Assembly: GCA_007922225.1 (NCBI GenBank)
Contig: ML679961.1
Coordinates: 73,822,890-73,886,889 of the forward strand
Direction: 5' to 3'
DNA: 64,000 bases
From: Emydura subglobosa
Taxonomy: Eukaryota; Chordata; Testudines; Chelidae
In this document: positions 21,904 to 33,200 of the stretch, one piece after another
Numbering within the stretch: the stretch's first letter is position 1
Layout of the letters: every line of letters begins with the position of its first letter
The notes under the pieces: model-generated
What the model was told of the DNA's origin: nothing
The model's database searches: none
The model's input: the letters and a program-made list of their open reading frames with translations, nothing else
Made by a program: the position numbers and the translations under genes

Positions 21904-23158
21904 TCACTCCTGTATCTCATTGCAGAACCTGGTTTTCAAAGCTTCCCTAATGCAAAACGCGCTGTGGTTAGCTCTCACTGTAGTGCTGGCAACTGGCTGC
22001 TCATAATTGGCAGCCAGTCTTTCTGCCTCCACAGTCCAACCCTGGGGGAACCTCTCACCCTTCGCTTCACACACATTATGAAGTACACTGCAAGCAGATA
22101 TCACAGAAGGGAGGTTCTTCTCACTCACATCCAGCCTAGTGAGGAGACTCCTCCATCTACCCTTTAAACGCCCAAAGGCACATTCTACAATCATTCTGCA
22201 ACTGCTTAACCTCTTATTAAAACACTCCTTGTCACTGTCAAAGTGACCGGTGTACGGCTTCATTAACCAAGGGAGCAAGGGGTAAGCAGGATCCCCAGGA
22301 TCACTATGGGCATTTCCACACCCCCGATGTGAATTTTTTGGTCAGGGAAGAAAGTGCATCTTAGAGAACAGCCCCGAGTTATGAAATACACGCGCGTCAT
22401 GCACCTTCCCAGACCACCCCACACAGATGTCTGTGAAACGACTCCTGTGATCCAGAAGCCCCTGCAGGACCATGGAAAAGTACCCCTTGCAGTTTATGTA
22501 CTCGGTCACCAGGTGTGCAGGCGCTAAGATGGGGATGGGCATCTCATCAATGCTCCCCCCTCCGCAGTTTGGGAAGTCCATCGTGGCAAACCCCTCCACT
22601 ATGTCCTGCACATTTCCCAAAGTCACTATCCTTTGTAGCAGAAGTCTATTTATGGCACTGCAGACTTGATTCACGGCTATGCCCACTGTAGATTTACCGA
22701 CTCCAAATTGATTCCCAACCGAGCGGCAACAGTTGGGAGTTGCCAGCTTCCAGAGAGCGATGGTGACTCTCTTCTCCATCATCATGGCTTGTCTCAAGCG
22801 AGTGTTCATGCACTTCAGGGACGGTGCCAGCTCCGAGCACAGTTCGAGGAAAGTTGCCTTTCACATATGAAAGTTTTGCAGCCACTGATCGTCATCCCAC
22901 AGCTGCATAATGATGCGGTCCCACCAGTCTGTGCTTGTTTCCCTGCACCAGAACCTGCGCTCCACGGACTGCAGATGACACGTTACAGCCTGCAGCAATC
23001 AGGAATTGTTCTGCTCGATGGCTTGTAGCAGGGCAGCCTCGGTGGCATAGGTGTAGTATCTGCTTCACCTTCTTGCTCTGTTTCTAAAGTACTCAAGGAT
23101 AAGCCGCAATGTATTTGTCACGCTCACAATTATAGTGCAGTGTTGAGCTGGCTCCATG
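21904..23158 (-). pseudogene. HARBI1-like: Harbinger DDE transposase, copy 1 (frameshifted)
   Basis: Minus strand. ATG at 23158 starts MEPAQHCTIIVSVTNT. The N-terminal part carries the ETSTDWWDRIIMQL..W-type region, then a helix-turn-helix-like stretch (CCRSVGNQFGVGKSTVG). The DDE nuclease follows: first Asp in GGGSIDEMPIPI (codon 22546-22548), second in VGWSGKVHDARVF, third catalytic residue Glu in RMIVECAFGRLKGRW, and a conserved end (VLHNVCEAKGERFPQGW). It is broken by at least two single-base shifts, one near 22340 (after GLFSKM) and one near 22285 (a missing base before the DPAYPL-like segment). There is also a shift or stop after the N-terminal LEYFRNRARR segment. All three catalytic residues are still encoded, but not in one frame. 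Confidence 0.85.
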
Positions 23159-23485
23159 TCTCTGCAGCAATGGTGATCACAGGGAGTAAAAAAACGGCGC
23201 AAAAATCCTTTTCCTCTTTGATTGGGGGGGGGGAGGAGGAGGGAGGAAAGCAGTGTTGAATCCTGAGACGAAGACACTCGTCCCAACAGTCACCGTGGCT
23301 AGTTTCACTGTGGGATAGCTACCCACATTGCACTGCTTTCTAATTCGAATTAAGGCTGGCCAGTGTGAACACAAGAGACCAGCGCAAACAGCATAGTGTG
23401 TACACTCTGCTGCGATTTCTAAAAATCAGCTGCAGAAAGTCAAATGAAACAAAGTCGAATTAATGTGGCAGTGTAGACATTAGCC

Positions 23486-24580
23486 TTAAATTACGTGGGC
23501 AACCTAAGGTAGTTTGGACCAAATTGATGGAGTAACACAGTAAATGATAGCAAAATATCTGTGCCTTCTGTCAGAAAGAATCACCACCTACTTCTCAGAA
23601 TGATCACCCCAGAGCAACCAGAAAGAAAGGGAACAAAGAAAAGAAATGAGGAGTGGGGACTAATTAAGGAGCCCACCCTCCTTGCTGAATGGGTAGTGTG
23701 ACAAGGCCCATGCTCACGGAAATGAATGTTCTGCAAGAAAAAGCAGGATTGTGCCAGATAAGCAGTGGCCATTTAGCTTGCAGACAACAGGTAGAGATTG
23801 AAAAAATCATGCTGGAAGCCCCGTGGGTCATAGTTGCTAGAGTAAGTGCAGGCACTGGGGATTCAGATCCCTGAAATAATACTTGGAATAGGAATATCTG
23901 AACTCATGTAGGTGTCATTTTGAAAAATAAGTAAACAATTTAAGAAAAGAGAGTGAGCAGTTAACACCACAGAGTTTGGAGGAAAAGTGCTATGGGAAAA
24001 AACAATTCTTGGTTTCTTTGCTGCCATTCTGAAGGAAAATGGGCCCTTTCCCCAAAGGAATGGCCTGTAAATAATCAATTGTAAGTAACTATTGCAGGCA
24101 GAAAGACAATCTGATTTAACTTATTTGAATATGGATGATTTAGTTAAAATCACTAAAAGAAACTATAAAAGGAATGTGTATTTCCATATGAAATATGCAA
24201 TGTATGTTGTGTGGGGGTAATTCATCTGTTTTGCCTGCAATCAGCAAGAAGATTTGTAAAAGAAAGGGCAATTTTAAGCAATAATCTACCACCCCTCAAA
24301 GGGAGTAAAAAAATGTTCTTTTTGTCTTTCAGAACTTCAGAAAAAGCTGGCGCTAGCAACCTAAAATATCATGGAACTACTGTTGCAACAAAGATTGTGT
24401 TTTGTGTTATTTGTCTTGTTGTGTATTGTGTTAAAAAAATAAAATATTGTGTTAGGCAGAAAAGAGTTAACACGCATTTTAACTGTATTTACAGAAACAT
24501 CCTTTATCGGGTAGAGTAAAGAAGAAATAAAGGGCAATTTGGTTCAATTGATTTAAAAGGAGAAGGGATCCTGGAAGTTA
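23486..24580 (+). other. Presumed retroviral internal sequence, unassigned
   Basis: Resumes after the Harbinger insertion and leads into the RT remnant. Frames are short (61-102 codons). The 102-codon frame at 24211-24519 has a hydrophobic stretch (IVFCVICLVVYCV) but no known motif. By position it should hold gag and protease, but neither is recognisable. Confidence 0.3.
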
Positions 24581-24588
24581 ATGTAAGA

Positions 24589-25400
24589 GTGCTGATTGAT
24601 TTTGCTAACAGAATTCTAGCAGTGATGCCTCATGGCACATCCTGGAAGCTTGTGAAAATTTCAGCAAGCTACAGCATTGCAGTCCTTATAGCTTGTGAAA
24701 AATTGGAGTGGCCATCAGAAATTCTAGCAATTGCAGAAAGGCACTGGGAGATGTGGGCCAAAATCAAAACACGACGTGGTAAAAGTAATGCAGATCCTAA
24801 TCACAGATCCTAATCCCCCATCCCAAGAAGCAGTATAGGTACCCAAAAGTGACAGAAGCCAGCCTAAAGAAAACAATTGATGGGTTTTTAAGCCAGGAAG
24901 TTTCAGTGGAGCAGACAAGCTCCAACAATGCCACTCTGTGGCCAGTCCTTAAAAGTGACAGCAAGACTTCAAGGCTTGTGGTGGACTTTTGCCCTCTTAA
25001 TTGGGTGACCCCACTGTTGTGGCTAAGTATCAGGAGACGGCTTCCACGGTAGGAGAGGCCCAGTGGTTTTCAGTTTTAAATTTGGCCAATACTTTCTTTG
25101 CTGTCCCTTTACATCATGGCAGCTATTTGCTTTTACCTTTCAAGGGAAGCAGCTGTGTTTTGCCAGGGTTCCCATGGGCTTCAACAATGCTCCCGTCATC
25201 TGTCATGCCCATATAGTCAAGATGTGGGAGGGCATGCCTGAAAAAGACACTGTGATTGCTTATGTGGATGACATTCTGGTTTGCACTCAGACCAGGAAAG
25301 AGACTCTAAAGGCATTGAACAGGGTATTAGCAAAAAAAAAAAAAAAAAACCACACAGAAAACTGGGTGTAAGGTAAGCCCAAAAAAAGCCCAGCTATGCT
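24589..25400 (+). pseudogene. pol: Endogenous retrovirus pol remnant (reverse transcriptase)
   Basis: Three broken frames together cover a retroviral reverse transcriptase. An N-terminal part (about 24589-24813) leads to a segment with RLVVDFCPLNWVTP near 24978 and then VPMGFNNAP near 25170. The catalytic box YVDDILV begins at 25261. The catalytic Asp pair is kept, but stops and shifts separate the pieces, and an A run of about 18 interrupts the frame at 25331-25350. Nothing resembling RNase H or integrase follows before the env remnant. The type of retrovirus is not certain. Confidence 0.75.
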
Positions 25401-25599
25401 CCCAACAAGTAAATTATTTTGAAGTGATTCTGGAAAACAAAGGATGTTCCCCTGACCCACAGAAAGTAGAGCTGAAATTTCATTGAGGAATTTTCAGCAA
25501 TGACAGGGAGAAAAAGAGGAACTCAAATGTAAAGAGGTCTGAGGAAAAAGTTAATGTCTCCTGCTATATAGAGAGGGGAAAGGTTTGTTTTGCTTTGTG

Positions 25600-26560
25600 T
25601 TTTAGATTATTAACTGTATACATGCTGGAAGCCCTTGGAGATGATGCACTCCTGTTTGCTTCTTTTGCTGGCATGGGGTGTCATGATCCTGCTCCTCTTG
25701 TGGTGTAAATTTGGAATCTGCTTTGCTTGGAGTGTGGGGAAACTTTTGTGGAATGTCAGTGGCATGCAAAGCAAATGATGCAGTAGAAATTGATGTTAAC
25801 CCCAGTGATCAGAAAAGTCTGGAGCACTGCTGCCAATGCTTCCAGAAAGTGTTTAGGCCTTAATATCAACCAGACTGTAATGGAATCTATGGATCATAAA
25901 ATGTGGTTGGTAAAAGAAGCTCAGAAATGGAAAACAGTGAAGTTGGGAGCCTGTTTAGAAAATCCAGGGATTGGGTATGAATGCAATAAACCCTTGGCCC
26001 TCCAGTCCCAAGATGTGTGTTTAAAAATTACCAGGGGGAAGTGTCATTATGCAATCATCCCTTCTGCAAATGAATCTGAAATTGTATGCCTCAGGAGTTC
26101 GTGCCCTATGTTCTTTATCAACCGGGTATATCAGATCACCCATGAAAATAAGTGTTTCTGCCATGTTATAGTTGTTAAGCAACGTGATTGCAAATTTCAA
26201 GTGCCTGAACCTAAATATAGTAAGTTAAAAGTGAAATATACCTTGCATTTTGCTGTAAGTCCTGTACTTCTTGGAATGAACTTAACCATTGTAAAGGTAT
26301 TGCTTATACATCCTGATTTGCAAAAACATTTGAAAGTTGCTAGGAAAAAGGCAGAGTCATGCTCTCTGTACATCATTCAGCCAACAAAGTTACTGAGGTA
26401 CTAGCCAGGGTGGGTAAGGAACTAGAATAGCAGTGGTGGGAAGTATTATTAGAATGGTCCCCCACCATGACAAAAATCTTAAATTTGGCCCTGTATCCCA
26501 TTGTAATGATTTTGATATTCCAAGTATTAGTGGTTTTCTTCTTTAGTTTCATGACATGCT
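25600..26560 (+). pseudogene. env: Endogenous retrovirus env remnant
   Basis: An open frame at 25790-26404 (204 codons) is Cys-rich, with four N-glycosylation sequons (NAS, NQT, NES, NLT), as expected for a surface glycoprotein. Upstream, near 25640-25740 in another frame, is a strongly hydrophobic leader-like segment (LLLLLAWGVMILLLL). Downstream at 26434-26555, again in another frame, a Trp-rich stretch leads into a hydrophobic segment (YPIVMILIFQVLVVFFF) that looks like the membrane anchor. Stops and shifts separate the three parts. I cannot place it in a specific retroviral genus. Confidence 0.6.
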
Positions 26561-26816
26561 AGGCCTAGCACAAATTTGACAGCTACAACTCCTCCGATAA
26601 TTGGGCAAATGGTTCTTGCCATTATAAGGGGAATATGTAAAAATTGCTACTCTGTAGTCATCACTCAGCTAATCTGGTGTGCTGAGCTTGTGATGCCAAT
26701 TAGAAGATCATTTTCTCAGTCTCAGCGGAGAGCCTCGAGTGTTCGCTGGATCACAGCTCTGGTGCAAAAAGACCCTTTATGGGGATGACTGTGGTTATGC
26801 GGAGGCCCCCTTATAC

Positions 26817-26843
26817 AAAAAGGAGGTGGCCTTCAAGGAGGGA
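26817..26843 (+). promoter_or_regulatory. Candidate polypurine tract at the 3' LTR edge
   Basis: AAAAAGGAGGTGG, and further on AAGGAGGGA directly before TTGTATAGG. A purine run followed by a TG start is where second-strand priming and the 3' LTR would lie. No matching 5' LTR start survives for proof. Confidence 0.4.
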
Positions 26844-26844
26844 T

Positions 26845-27264
26845 TGTATAGGAGCATTTTAGAGCATGTCAATCAAAAGAATGTTACATAGCTGACCAAA
26901 CAAATCAATCACTGGGTAAAAGCAGGAGATACAGTGACACGTCACTAAAAAAAATATTGTTAAGCAAGCAGTCTCAAGCTGTTAGTCTGATAGCTAAATT
27001 ACCCATACCGACAATTCTAAAATATATCCAGCCTTCCTGTTTTTCACAGACATCTGCCCCAGCATATTCAGAGAGCTAGAACGCAGAATCAGGCTCACTT
27101 TATGTGTTCACTGTCTACCCCCACCCCCACCCGGTTTGCCTAGTTATGCTAAGTTCTTGCAAAGGCTAAAAATGGCTAAACGCAGCAAGAAGAATAACTG
27201 ATAGTCCATCTCAGTGCAGTGACTTGGACATCTGGATGGTCTCTAAAATGATCCTGTAGAGTCC
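26845..27264 (+). repeat. Possible 3' LTR, 5' part
   Basis: Begins TGTATAGGAG after the purine tract. The homologous part of the left-side copy is missing (cut off at the CR1 edge), so its LTR nature rests on position. It contains a short CCCCCACCCCCACCC run at about 27117. Confidence 0.3.
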
Positions 27265-27760
27265 CCTCCTTCTAGCTTCCTTATCTCCCGCTGTCCGGCG
27301 GCAGTGTAGAGCAGGCTTTAGTCTCTGCATATTGGTATCAGGAGAGAAACCAAAGGAAATGCAGTAACTCCTGCTTTTGCCCAATGACACATTTGGAAAG
27401 ATCTCCAGGCACAGATGGAAGTACTGGCCATCCAGATCTCTATGACTGATTCACCTGAAGACTGTCTCAGACTTGTGGGATAAATATCAGGTTTGGGGGT
27501 ATTCTAACCACTTATTGTATTTGCACATGCTTCAAACTAATAAGTGAAGACTTTTGTTAAAAATCAAGTGGTGATTGCTGGAGACCAATGAAGTAAAGCT
27601 TTAAGTTAAAAGCAGTTGGTTTTGACTTGTCCATGTCAGCCATATAGCAGACAGAGGTACTGCATTTCCTTTGGTTTATTTCCTAATGCCAACTTGCAGA
27701 GACTAAAGCCTGCTCTACACTGCCAGTGGCGGTCAATGGAAGATATGCAAGCTACATAAT
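27265..27760. repeat. Long inverted repeat, arms of about 105 bp
   Basis: The left arm (about 27265-27375) contains GGCAGTGTAGAGCAGGCTTT followed by AGTCTCTGCA. The reverse complement of the right arm (about 27655-27760) has the same 30 bases exactly, then AACCAAAGGAAATGCAGTA in both. Weaker similarity extends outwards (AGATAAGGAAGCTA against AGATATGCAAGCTA). The centre (27401-27600) is the sequence shared with 18780-18916. It could be a non-autonomous DNA transposon or an inverted duplication within the retroviral LTR. Confidence 0.7.
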
Positions 27761-27775
27761 GTAGCTTGCATATCT
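27741..27775. repeat. Perfect hairpin, 16-bp arms, 3-base loop
   Basis: AGATATGCAAGCTACA, loop TAA, then its exact reverse complement. It lies at the outer edge of the right arm of the large inverted repeat and next to GGTCAATGGA, wording common in turtle Harbinger-type MITEs. Confidence 0.85.
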
Positions 27776-27917
27776 CTCGTCAACTTACTTACATTACCAC
27801 ACCATGGTATCTCCACTGAACTGCATCAATTGGAGACACCCTCCTGTCAACGCAGCCTTACTCCTTTTTAGGGGGTGGATTAATAGTGTTGATGGGAGAG
27901 CACTTCCAGGATCGATT

Positions 27918-28160
27918 GTCATATAGGCACCAACTCTATCGGTGCTGAGGCACCCATGGAAAAAATCCATCAGGATGATAGCTGTTGGCATCCAGCGTCC
28001 ACTATTTCCCTCACACCTCACAGCTGCTGCTAGCTGTTCTGCTCCCTTAGCCTGCTGCAGGATGATAAGCTTGATCTTCTAATCAGCTGTTCAACCACGC
28101 TTCCCTGCTCCAGCAGGGGCTGAGTCAGGGGGAGCTTCAGCTGCTAACAAGGAAGTCAGT
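27918..28160. repeat. Unclassified interspersed repeat
   Basis: CATATAGGCACCAACTCTAT, GGTGCTGAGGCACCCATGGA and CCAGCAGGGGCTGAG follow the wording of a common turtle repeat with a 'gcaccaactc..gtgctgagcaccc' core. Class unknown to me. Confidence 0.45.
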
Positions 28161-28794
28161 CCATATAACAAATAATTAACAACAACAACAAAAAAAAGCC
28201 TTAGGGATAGGATGTGAGAGTGGTCAAGGAGTGTTGGCCCTGGATGTTGTTCAGCTCTTTCACCTTCTCACCTGGTGAGGCCACCCCACCTGTAGTGCCT
28301 TTCTCCCCTCCAGTCCAGTCCACCCAGATTTAGAAGATATTGAAATCAGGATCCAAACGTTGCATCTGATCTGTATTGTTATAACCAAAGGAACCAAATT
28401 CTGATCCAAATACTCCTAGGTATGGGGATTACTCAGGTCTTAATGTGAATTCTATACGTCATTCCAATTTCTAATTTCATAATATTGGTCCCAAGGAATA
28501 TGGAGATAATTCTGTAACTAAGGTTTGAATAAAGCTAGAAGTGATCTAGAGGGTTCACAAGTATGTCTCTAAAATTGCTCTGATGACTGAAGACTGAGTA
28601 TTGCTGGAATTGAAAATCCATGAATGGGGCTGCCCCTTCAGAATACAGTATATTGATCCTTTCCTGCCTTAAACTGAAACTGGGCAGAGAAAGACAACAA
28701 ACACTACATCCTTTGTTTGTACAGTTTTTTGCAAACTTGCTTATTTTTCATGTAATAGTATCATAATACTTTGTTCTTTTGGAACATGTTTATT
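28161..28794. other. Non-coding stretch
   Basis: A short AAC-rich run at about 28173-28198. Nothing else assigned. Confidence 0.4.
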
Positions 28795-29200
28795 GTAAGA
28801 TATCAAAACACTTCACACAGTAATTCCTAAAGCACCCTAAGAAGATGGGGATTTGTACATCCATGAAACAAATGTGGTAACTAAGGCAAACTGAAAAATG
28901 TATGACCAAAGTTTTCAAATTTGGAAGCCTAAAGTTAGGCACCCAAATTCACATTTAAGCACCTAAATAAGTAGCTAGGCTTTCTGAGGTTCTGATCTCT
29001 AGAGATCCCTTAAAATATTGGAAAAAACAGGCCATTTATTCAAATGCCTAAATTTAGGATATTGCTGAATAGATTTAGATGGTTAGGTTTTCACATTTTG
29101 GCCTCAGGGACCCAAATTCAGTGTAAGAGCACACACTGAATCAAAGACAGATGTGAATAGAACTCAGATGACTTGATGCCCTATTTGTAGTATTAGATTA
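28795..29200 (-). repeat. Reverse MIR-like SINE interrupted by a MITE
   Basis: SINE-like pieces lie at about 28795-28912 (GTGGTAACTAAGGCAAACTG) and 29106-29200 (GATGTGAATAGAACTCAGAT). Between them is about 190 bp starting AAAGTTTTCAAATTTGG and ending TTTTCACATTTTGG, which look like inverted ends. The arrangement resembles the split SINE at 4062-4600. Confidence 0.4.
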
Positions 29201-29387
29201 AATCCCCACACTTTACTGAATTTATAACTAGAGAACTAACAATTAGTTTGCAACATAAGATATTTTTTAGGATATTCGTTTTTCATAGTATTATAGAACA
29301 TATCCAGTCCAAACTGCTGTGTCAAGGTTAGGAATGGGCAATTTGTGACGGAAAGTAAAGTCTCATTATATGGTCATAATTATCCTA

Positions 29388-29650
29388 AAATCATAGAAAT
29401 TAGAGATGTACAAGAGCTACTAGGTCATCTAAGCCATCCTTAAGTACCAATGTACTGGCAGGTTAGTTCTCTAGGGTATATTCGCCAATGTCCATCCTAG
29501 CTTTATATAACTGAAGCAATGGGCCTTCTACCATTCTCTTGGGTGCTAATCCATAATATAATATATCTCATCACCATTGGAAATTTATCTTGTTATTCAG
29601 TCTAAGTTTCTTTTGGATAATTTCAACCCATGAGTTTACATAATGAGCTT
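29388..29650 (-). repeat. CR1/L3 3' end fragment
   Basis: Starts AAATCATAGAAATTAGAGAT, the reverse of a CR1-type 3' end, and continues with GTCATCTAAGCCATCC and TTTCTTTTGGATAATTTCAACC. These correspond to the 3' untranslated and C-terminal parts of CR1/L3 on the minus strand. Non-coding. Confidence 0.65.
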
Positions 29651-30419
29651 ATTCAGCATTAAAAGGAAAGACGGAGAGCTCACACTTGCTGGCCTAGCAG
29701 GTTTTTACAAAACTCTTTCAGCTCCACCACAAATGTTCCACGGTTGTTCTCACCTTTTGTGACATATGCAATAATTAGGGACTGTTTCTTCTGCACTGAC
29801 AGAATGGATCCAAATATTTTCCTCTTGTTTATGATTCATGCAAGAAAAGGCACCTACCTTCACAATTAAGCTCTAGCTCCACATGTGTCACTTTTCAGCT
29901 GTTTTGTTCTATCTTAACTATTTTTTGTAGTCACTTCCTATTTATCACAAGGGCCAACCTTCACAATACAGCGTCGGATTATAACAGTGCAAATCTCCGG
30001 TTACAGTGCTTTGTGACATTTCACTGTAAGTTGCCATCTGTGGATCCTTTCATTTTATTTATTTATTTAAAAATGTACTGAAGGGCTCTTGAAAGGTGTT
30101 AGATAGGCAGTCCTAGAGACAAGTCTTCTTGTGTTTATCCAGAGAACAGATAGGGCATCAACAGGAAGCTGTGCAAACCTTCTTACCTGTCTGTCTTATC
30201 TTCATACTGCTCCCCCCTCCTCACATCACTGTAGGATCTAAGCACCTGCCTCATAAAATCAATAGTGAAATGACTAGTGGAGTCTATGGAGTTTCTGGAA
30301 CATTTCCTTTTACATCAGAACACTGCTTGCGGTGGGGGTTTTGTTTGTTGGTTTATTGAATTTATTTATTTGGGGGAGGAGGTTGTTGATATGGGATTTT
30401 GGAACAGAAGAAGGGTTCA
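29651..30419. other. Non-coding stretch
   Basis: The frame of 76 codons at 30129-30359 shows no domain. No repeat recognised. Confidence 0.4.
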
Positions 30420-31290
30420 TTTTGTGAGCGCTATTTATAAGGAAAAGGCTTTCTGAAAGAGGAAGTTTTCACAACATTTCCTAACAAGGGTCAGACTCTG
30501 GATTCACCTGATCACGTCTGAAAGATAGATTCATAACCAGATCGCCTTGACTGAGAATGCTTTGTTCCCTGCTCTCACATGCTTCATCCTCGGCTTTGTT
30601 ATTTATATTGCCCCCAGAGAAGTGCAGCTGTCACAGTGTTTCAGAGATTGAAATTCAGTCTTTGATGTGGTAGTGGCTTGATCCATTAATTGCTTTAAGA
30701 ATTAGGACCCAGGCCTTAAACTAGCTTCAGAAACTGACTGGGGACCAGCAGAGGCACTTGAGCGCAGATCTGATGTGCTCATGGTGGCTTGAGCCATGGA
30801 GAAGACAGGCAATTGTATTCTGTACCAGCTGAAACCTTTGCATCATCTTCAGATATAGTGAGTAACAGTAATCCAGACTGGAGCTGACAATTGCTTGGAC
30901 TACTGGAGCCAGGTTCTTGTTCTGAAGGAAGGAACAGTTTCCTAGCAAGATGGAGATGAAAGAAGGCATTTTCAGGACCAGAGGCCACCTAAGCATCCAA
31001 GTTTACTGAGGAGTTAAACAGGTTTCTAAGGCTTGCTTTGATGAATGGAGGCTGTAGGCATTTGATGGAAGGTGGAAACATCATCTTGACCATTTCTTCA
31101 AAGTATTTCTCTTTTTCAGCCAGCATCACTTTGTTCTTGCCTGATTCAGTTTGAATCAGCTTCTCTTCAACTATGAGCTAATTTTTTGAAGGCTTCCTGG
31201 CATTTTAGTAGTGGCAGTGGTTGCATCAGTTAAGAATAGGAACAATAGTTGAGTGTCATTAGCATGCCATTGGTTTGTTGATAGCCAATA
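30420..31290 (-). pseudogene. L2-like LINE, C-terminal part of the reverse transcriptase
   Basis: A minus-strand frame at 30727-30996 reads AIVSSSLDYCYSLYL, then RFQLVQNTIACLL, SSHHEHIRSALKCLCW. This is the classic C-terminal pattern of L2-type RTs (SSRLDYCN.., RLQLVQNAAARLL, REHITP.L..LHWLP). Further 5' on the same strand, near 31255, HANDTQLLF stands for the YADDTQL catalytic box, with Ala kept and the first Asp read as Asn. Downstream, near 30430-30600, are remnants like ..SILSQ and ..NFLFQKAFSL. Stops are frequent; it is an old, dead copy. Confidence 0.65.
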
Positions 31291-33030
31291 GCCCAATAGA
31301 TAGGGTACTCAACTAGAATGTGAGACCAAGACTCATGTCCTTGCATTGCTTGATTGGGTCTCCCATATCCTAGGCGAGTTCCATTATCATTGGGCTATAA
31401 AGTCAGTCACTTTCTCTAGCCCAATAAAGATTAAAGTATTTATACAAAATGGAACTGTTCCAACAAGAGAAATTGAGAAAGAGTCAGAGATGGTCTCTAT
31501 AGCTGAAATTTTTTGGAGGAGATAGAAATCTTATTTTCTGTCCAGCCATACTAAGAACCACAAAGGTTCCACAACTTAAGTGAACTGTCCCTCTTATTTA
31601 TTATACACTATAAGAGGCTCTAGGAAATTCTCAGTCAGGTAGACAGACAGGTTTGTTTTTTTTTTAATTATAATAAAATTATAACCTTTGGGCCCAAACT
31701 TTGCATGGTCTCTAAAATGCCTTTCTTGTGGTCTCCTGGGCAAAGTCAAACATTATACTCTTGCTGCATCTTTTTTACTATAAAGAATGAATAAAGAAAG
31801 CACATTTAGTAAAAAAAACCCCTATTTTGATGTGCATGAAAGGAGCAAATTAACTATAACACATCACAAATTATACTGTTTATGTTAGAACAGAATTAAA
31901 TAAATCTAAACTATTTTTATGTTCATGATTTTTTATATATTGAACCAAGTTTCAGTATAAGGGGAATATCTAGTTGCATGGGGGCTACAGAGTTTTATTA
32001 GAAAAAGTTTGCACTGATTACGTTATTCAAGAACAGCAGTAAGCACATTATACCAGCCATATCATCACAGTTTGTTTGTCACATATGTTCAGTGTAATAA
32101 ACCAGTGGGGGTTCACCTGTGTGTTTTTTTAAAAAATCTCCTTAGCTATAGGTCTACCAAAAATGGTCACGATTCAACCCCCAAACTGGGAAGTTAACCT
32201 TGTTTCATGTTTTGTGTCAAACTGTAAAATGAAACTGGGTTTGTGGTTTGCTAAGTGTCATGAATATTTTGAGTGATCACAATTTCAATTACAATCAGGC
32301 TGATTAAAATAAAAGATAGTAAGATTTAGGCAAGTAACTGACATCAAGTGAAAAAAAAACCAATTTGCTTTTCAACTATTGTCTGACAGAAGTGACAGTA
32401 TGTTGAACTTTGATTACTCAGGAGCTTCGTAATGTATATTAGTGTCTCATTCTTTAGTTTTAGTAGCATACGTATGTCCTTCAAATGACATCTATGTTTC
32501 AGTGTCAATAAAAACAAAGTCTATGATAGTTATAAATGTATACCATGATTTGAAAATTAAAGACGTTGATGGTTATTTTCATAAATGGGACAAACCCTGT
32601 AAAACTTACTCATGCACAATACAACCGGTTTTTTCTGAGATAGGAAATATTGGCCAGGACAGAAGTGATATTTCCTAGTCTTCAGAAGTTGCCATGAGGC
32701 CTAACACTTACTAAGCAAAGTTCACTGAAGATGCAATTGCTGTTGGCAGCTATTTTGCAACAATGTCCCAGGCAAAGCACTGGCTGATAAGAAACTGTTA
32801 AGCTCCCTGATCAAGTGACAGAATTGTAGAAGCCACCAAAAATCCAAGATTGTATTTCTGAAGAGCTTTTTGTTAAAAGAGATTGATTTATTTTTGTGTG
32901 TGGATATTTGTGAAATTAGGAATTTCTCAAGGAGATATTCTCCCATTACATTATAATTAATTGTGCATTATTTATGCAATGCAATATGTTTACATAACAC
33001 AGTACAGCAGGACAGCAGTGATATAAAGGA
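31291..33030. other. Non-coding stretch
   Basis: No repeat or gene is recognised. Frames of 74-78 codons (32442-32678 plus, 32722-32946 minus) have no domain or codon signal. Confidence 0.4.
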
Positions 33031-33034
33031 ATGG

Positions 33035-33200
33035 TTCACAACCCTGAAGGACTAACAATCTAAGGGCAAAGACAGAATGATACAAAACAATGCAATATAA
33101 TTATAGAATGGCAGGTGGCCATTCTAACTACAAAGCATCTCAGAACAGATGGGTTTTATGAAGAGAGTGAGAGCTTGACTTAATGTTACCATTATTTTAA
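33035..33200 (-). repeat. SINE tail-like fragment
   Basis: CCTGAAGGACTAACAATCTAAG near 33044 resembles the reverse of the tortoise SINE tail ('cttagattgtaagctctt..'). Diverged; boundaries uncertain. Confidence 0.35.

Larger units (their letters stand above)
19851..23485 (+). mobile_element. PIF/Harbinger transposon, copy 1 (about 3.6 kb)
   Basis: Left end GGCCTGGTCTACACAGG; reverse complement of the right end GGCTAATGTCTACACTG. Both continue into blocks with TCGACTT/TTCGACTT. The right flank is TTA, the left flank ATA, so the 3-bp target duplication has decayed or is offset by one base. Inside are two convergent genes: a Myb/SANT-like gene on plus (20275-21689) and a DDE transposase on minus (21904-23158). 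Only about 200 bp separates their 3' ends. The element sits within the retroviral block, so it is younger than the retrovirus. Confidence 0.85.

Noticed and set aside
24211..24519. 102-codon frame with a hydrophobic stretch as a possible retroviral accessory gene
   Set aside because: Only position favours it. The hydrophobic part comes from T/G-rich sequence (TGTGTTATTTGTCTTGTTG), and there is no start context or known match.
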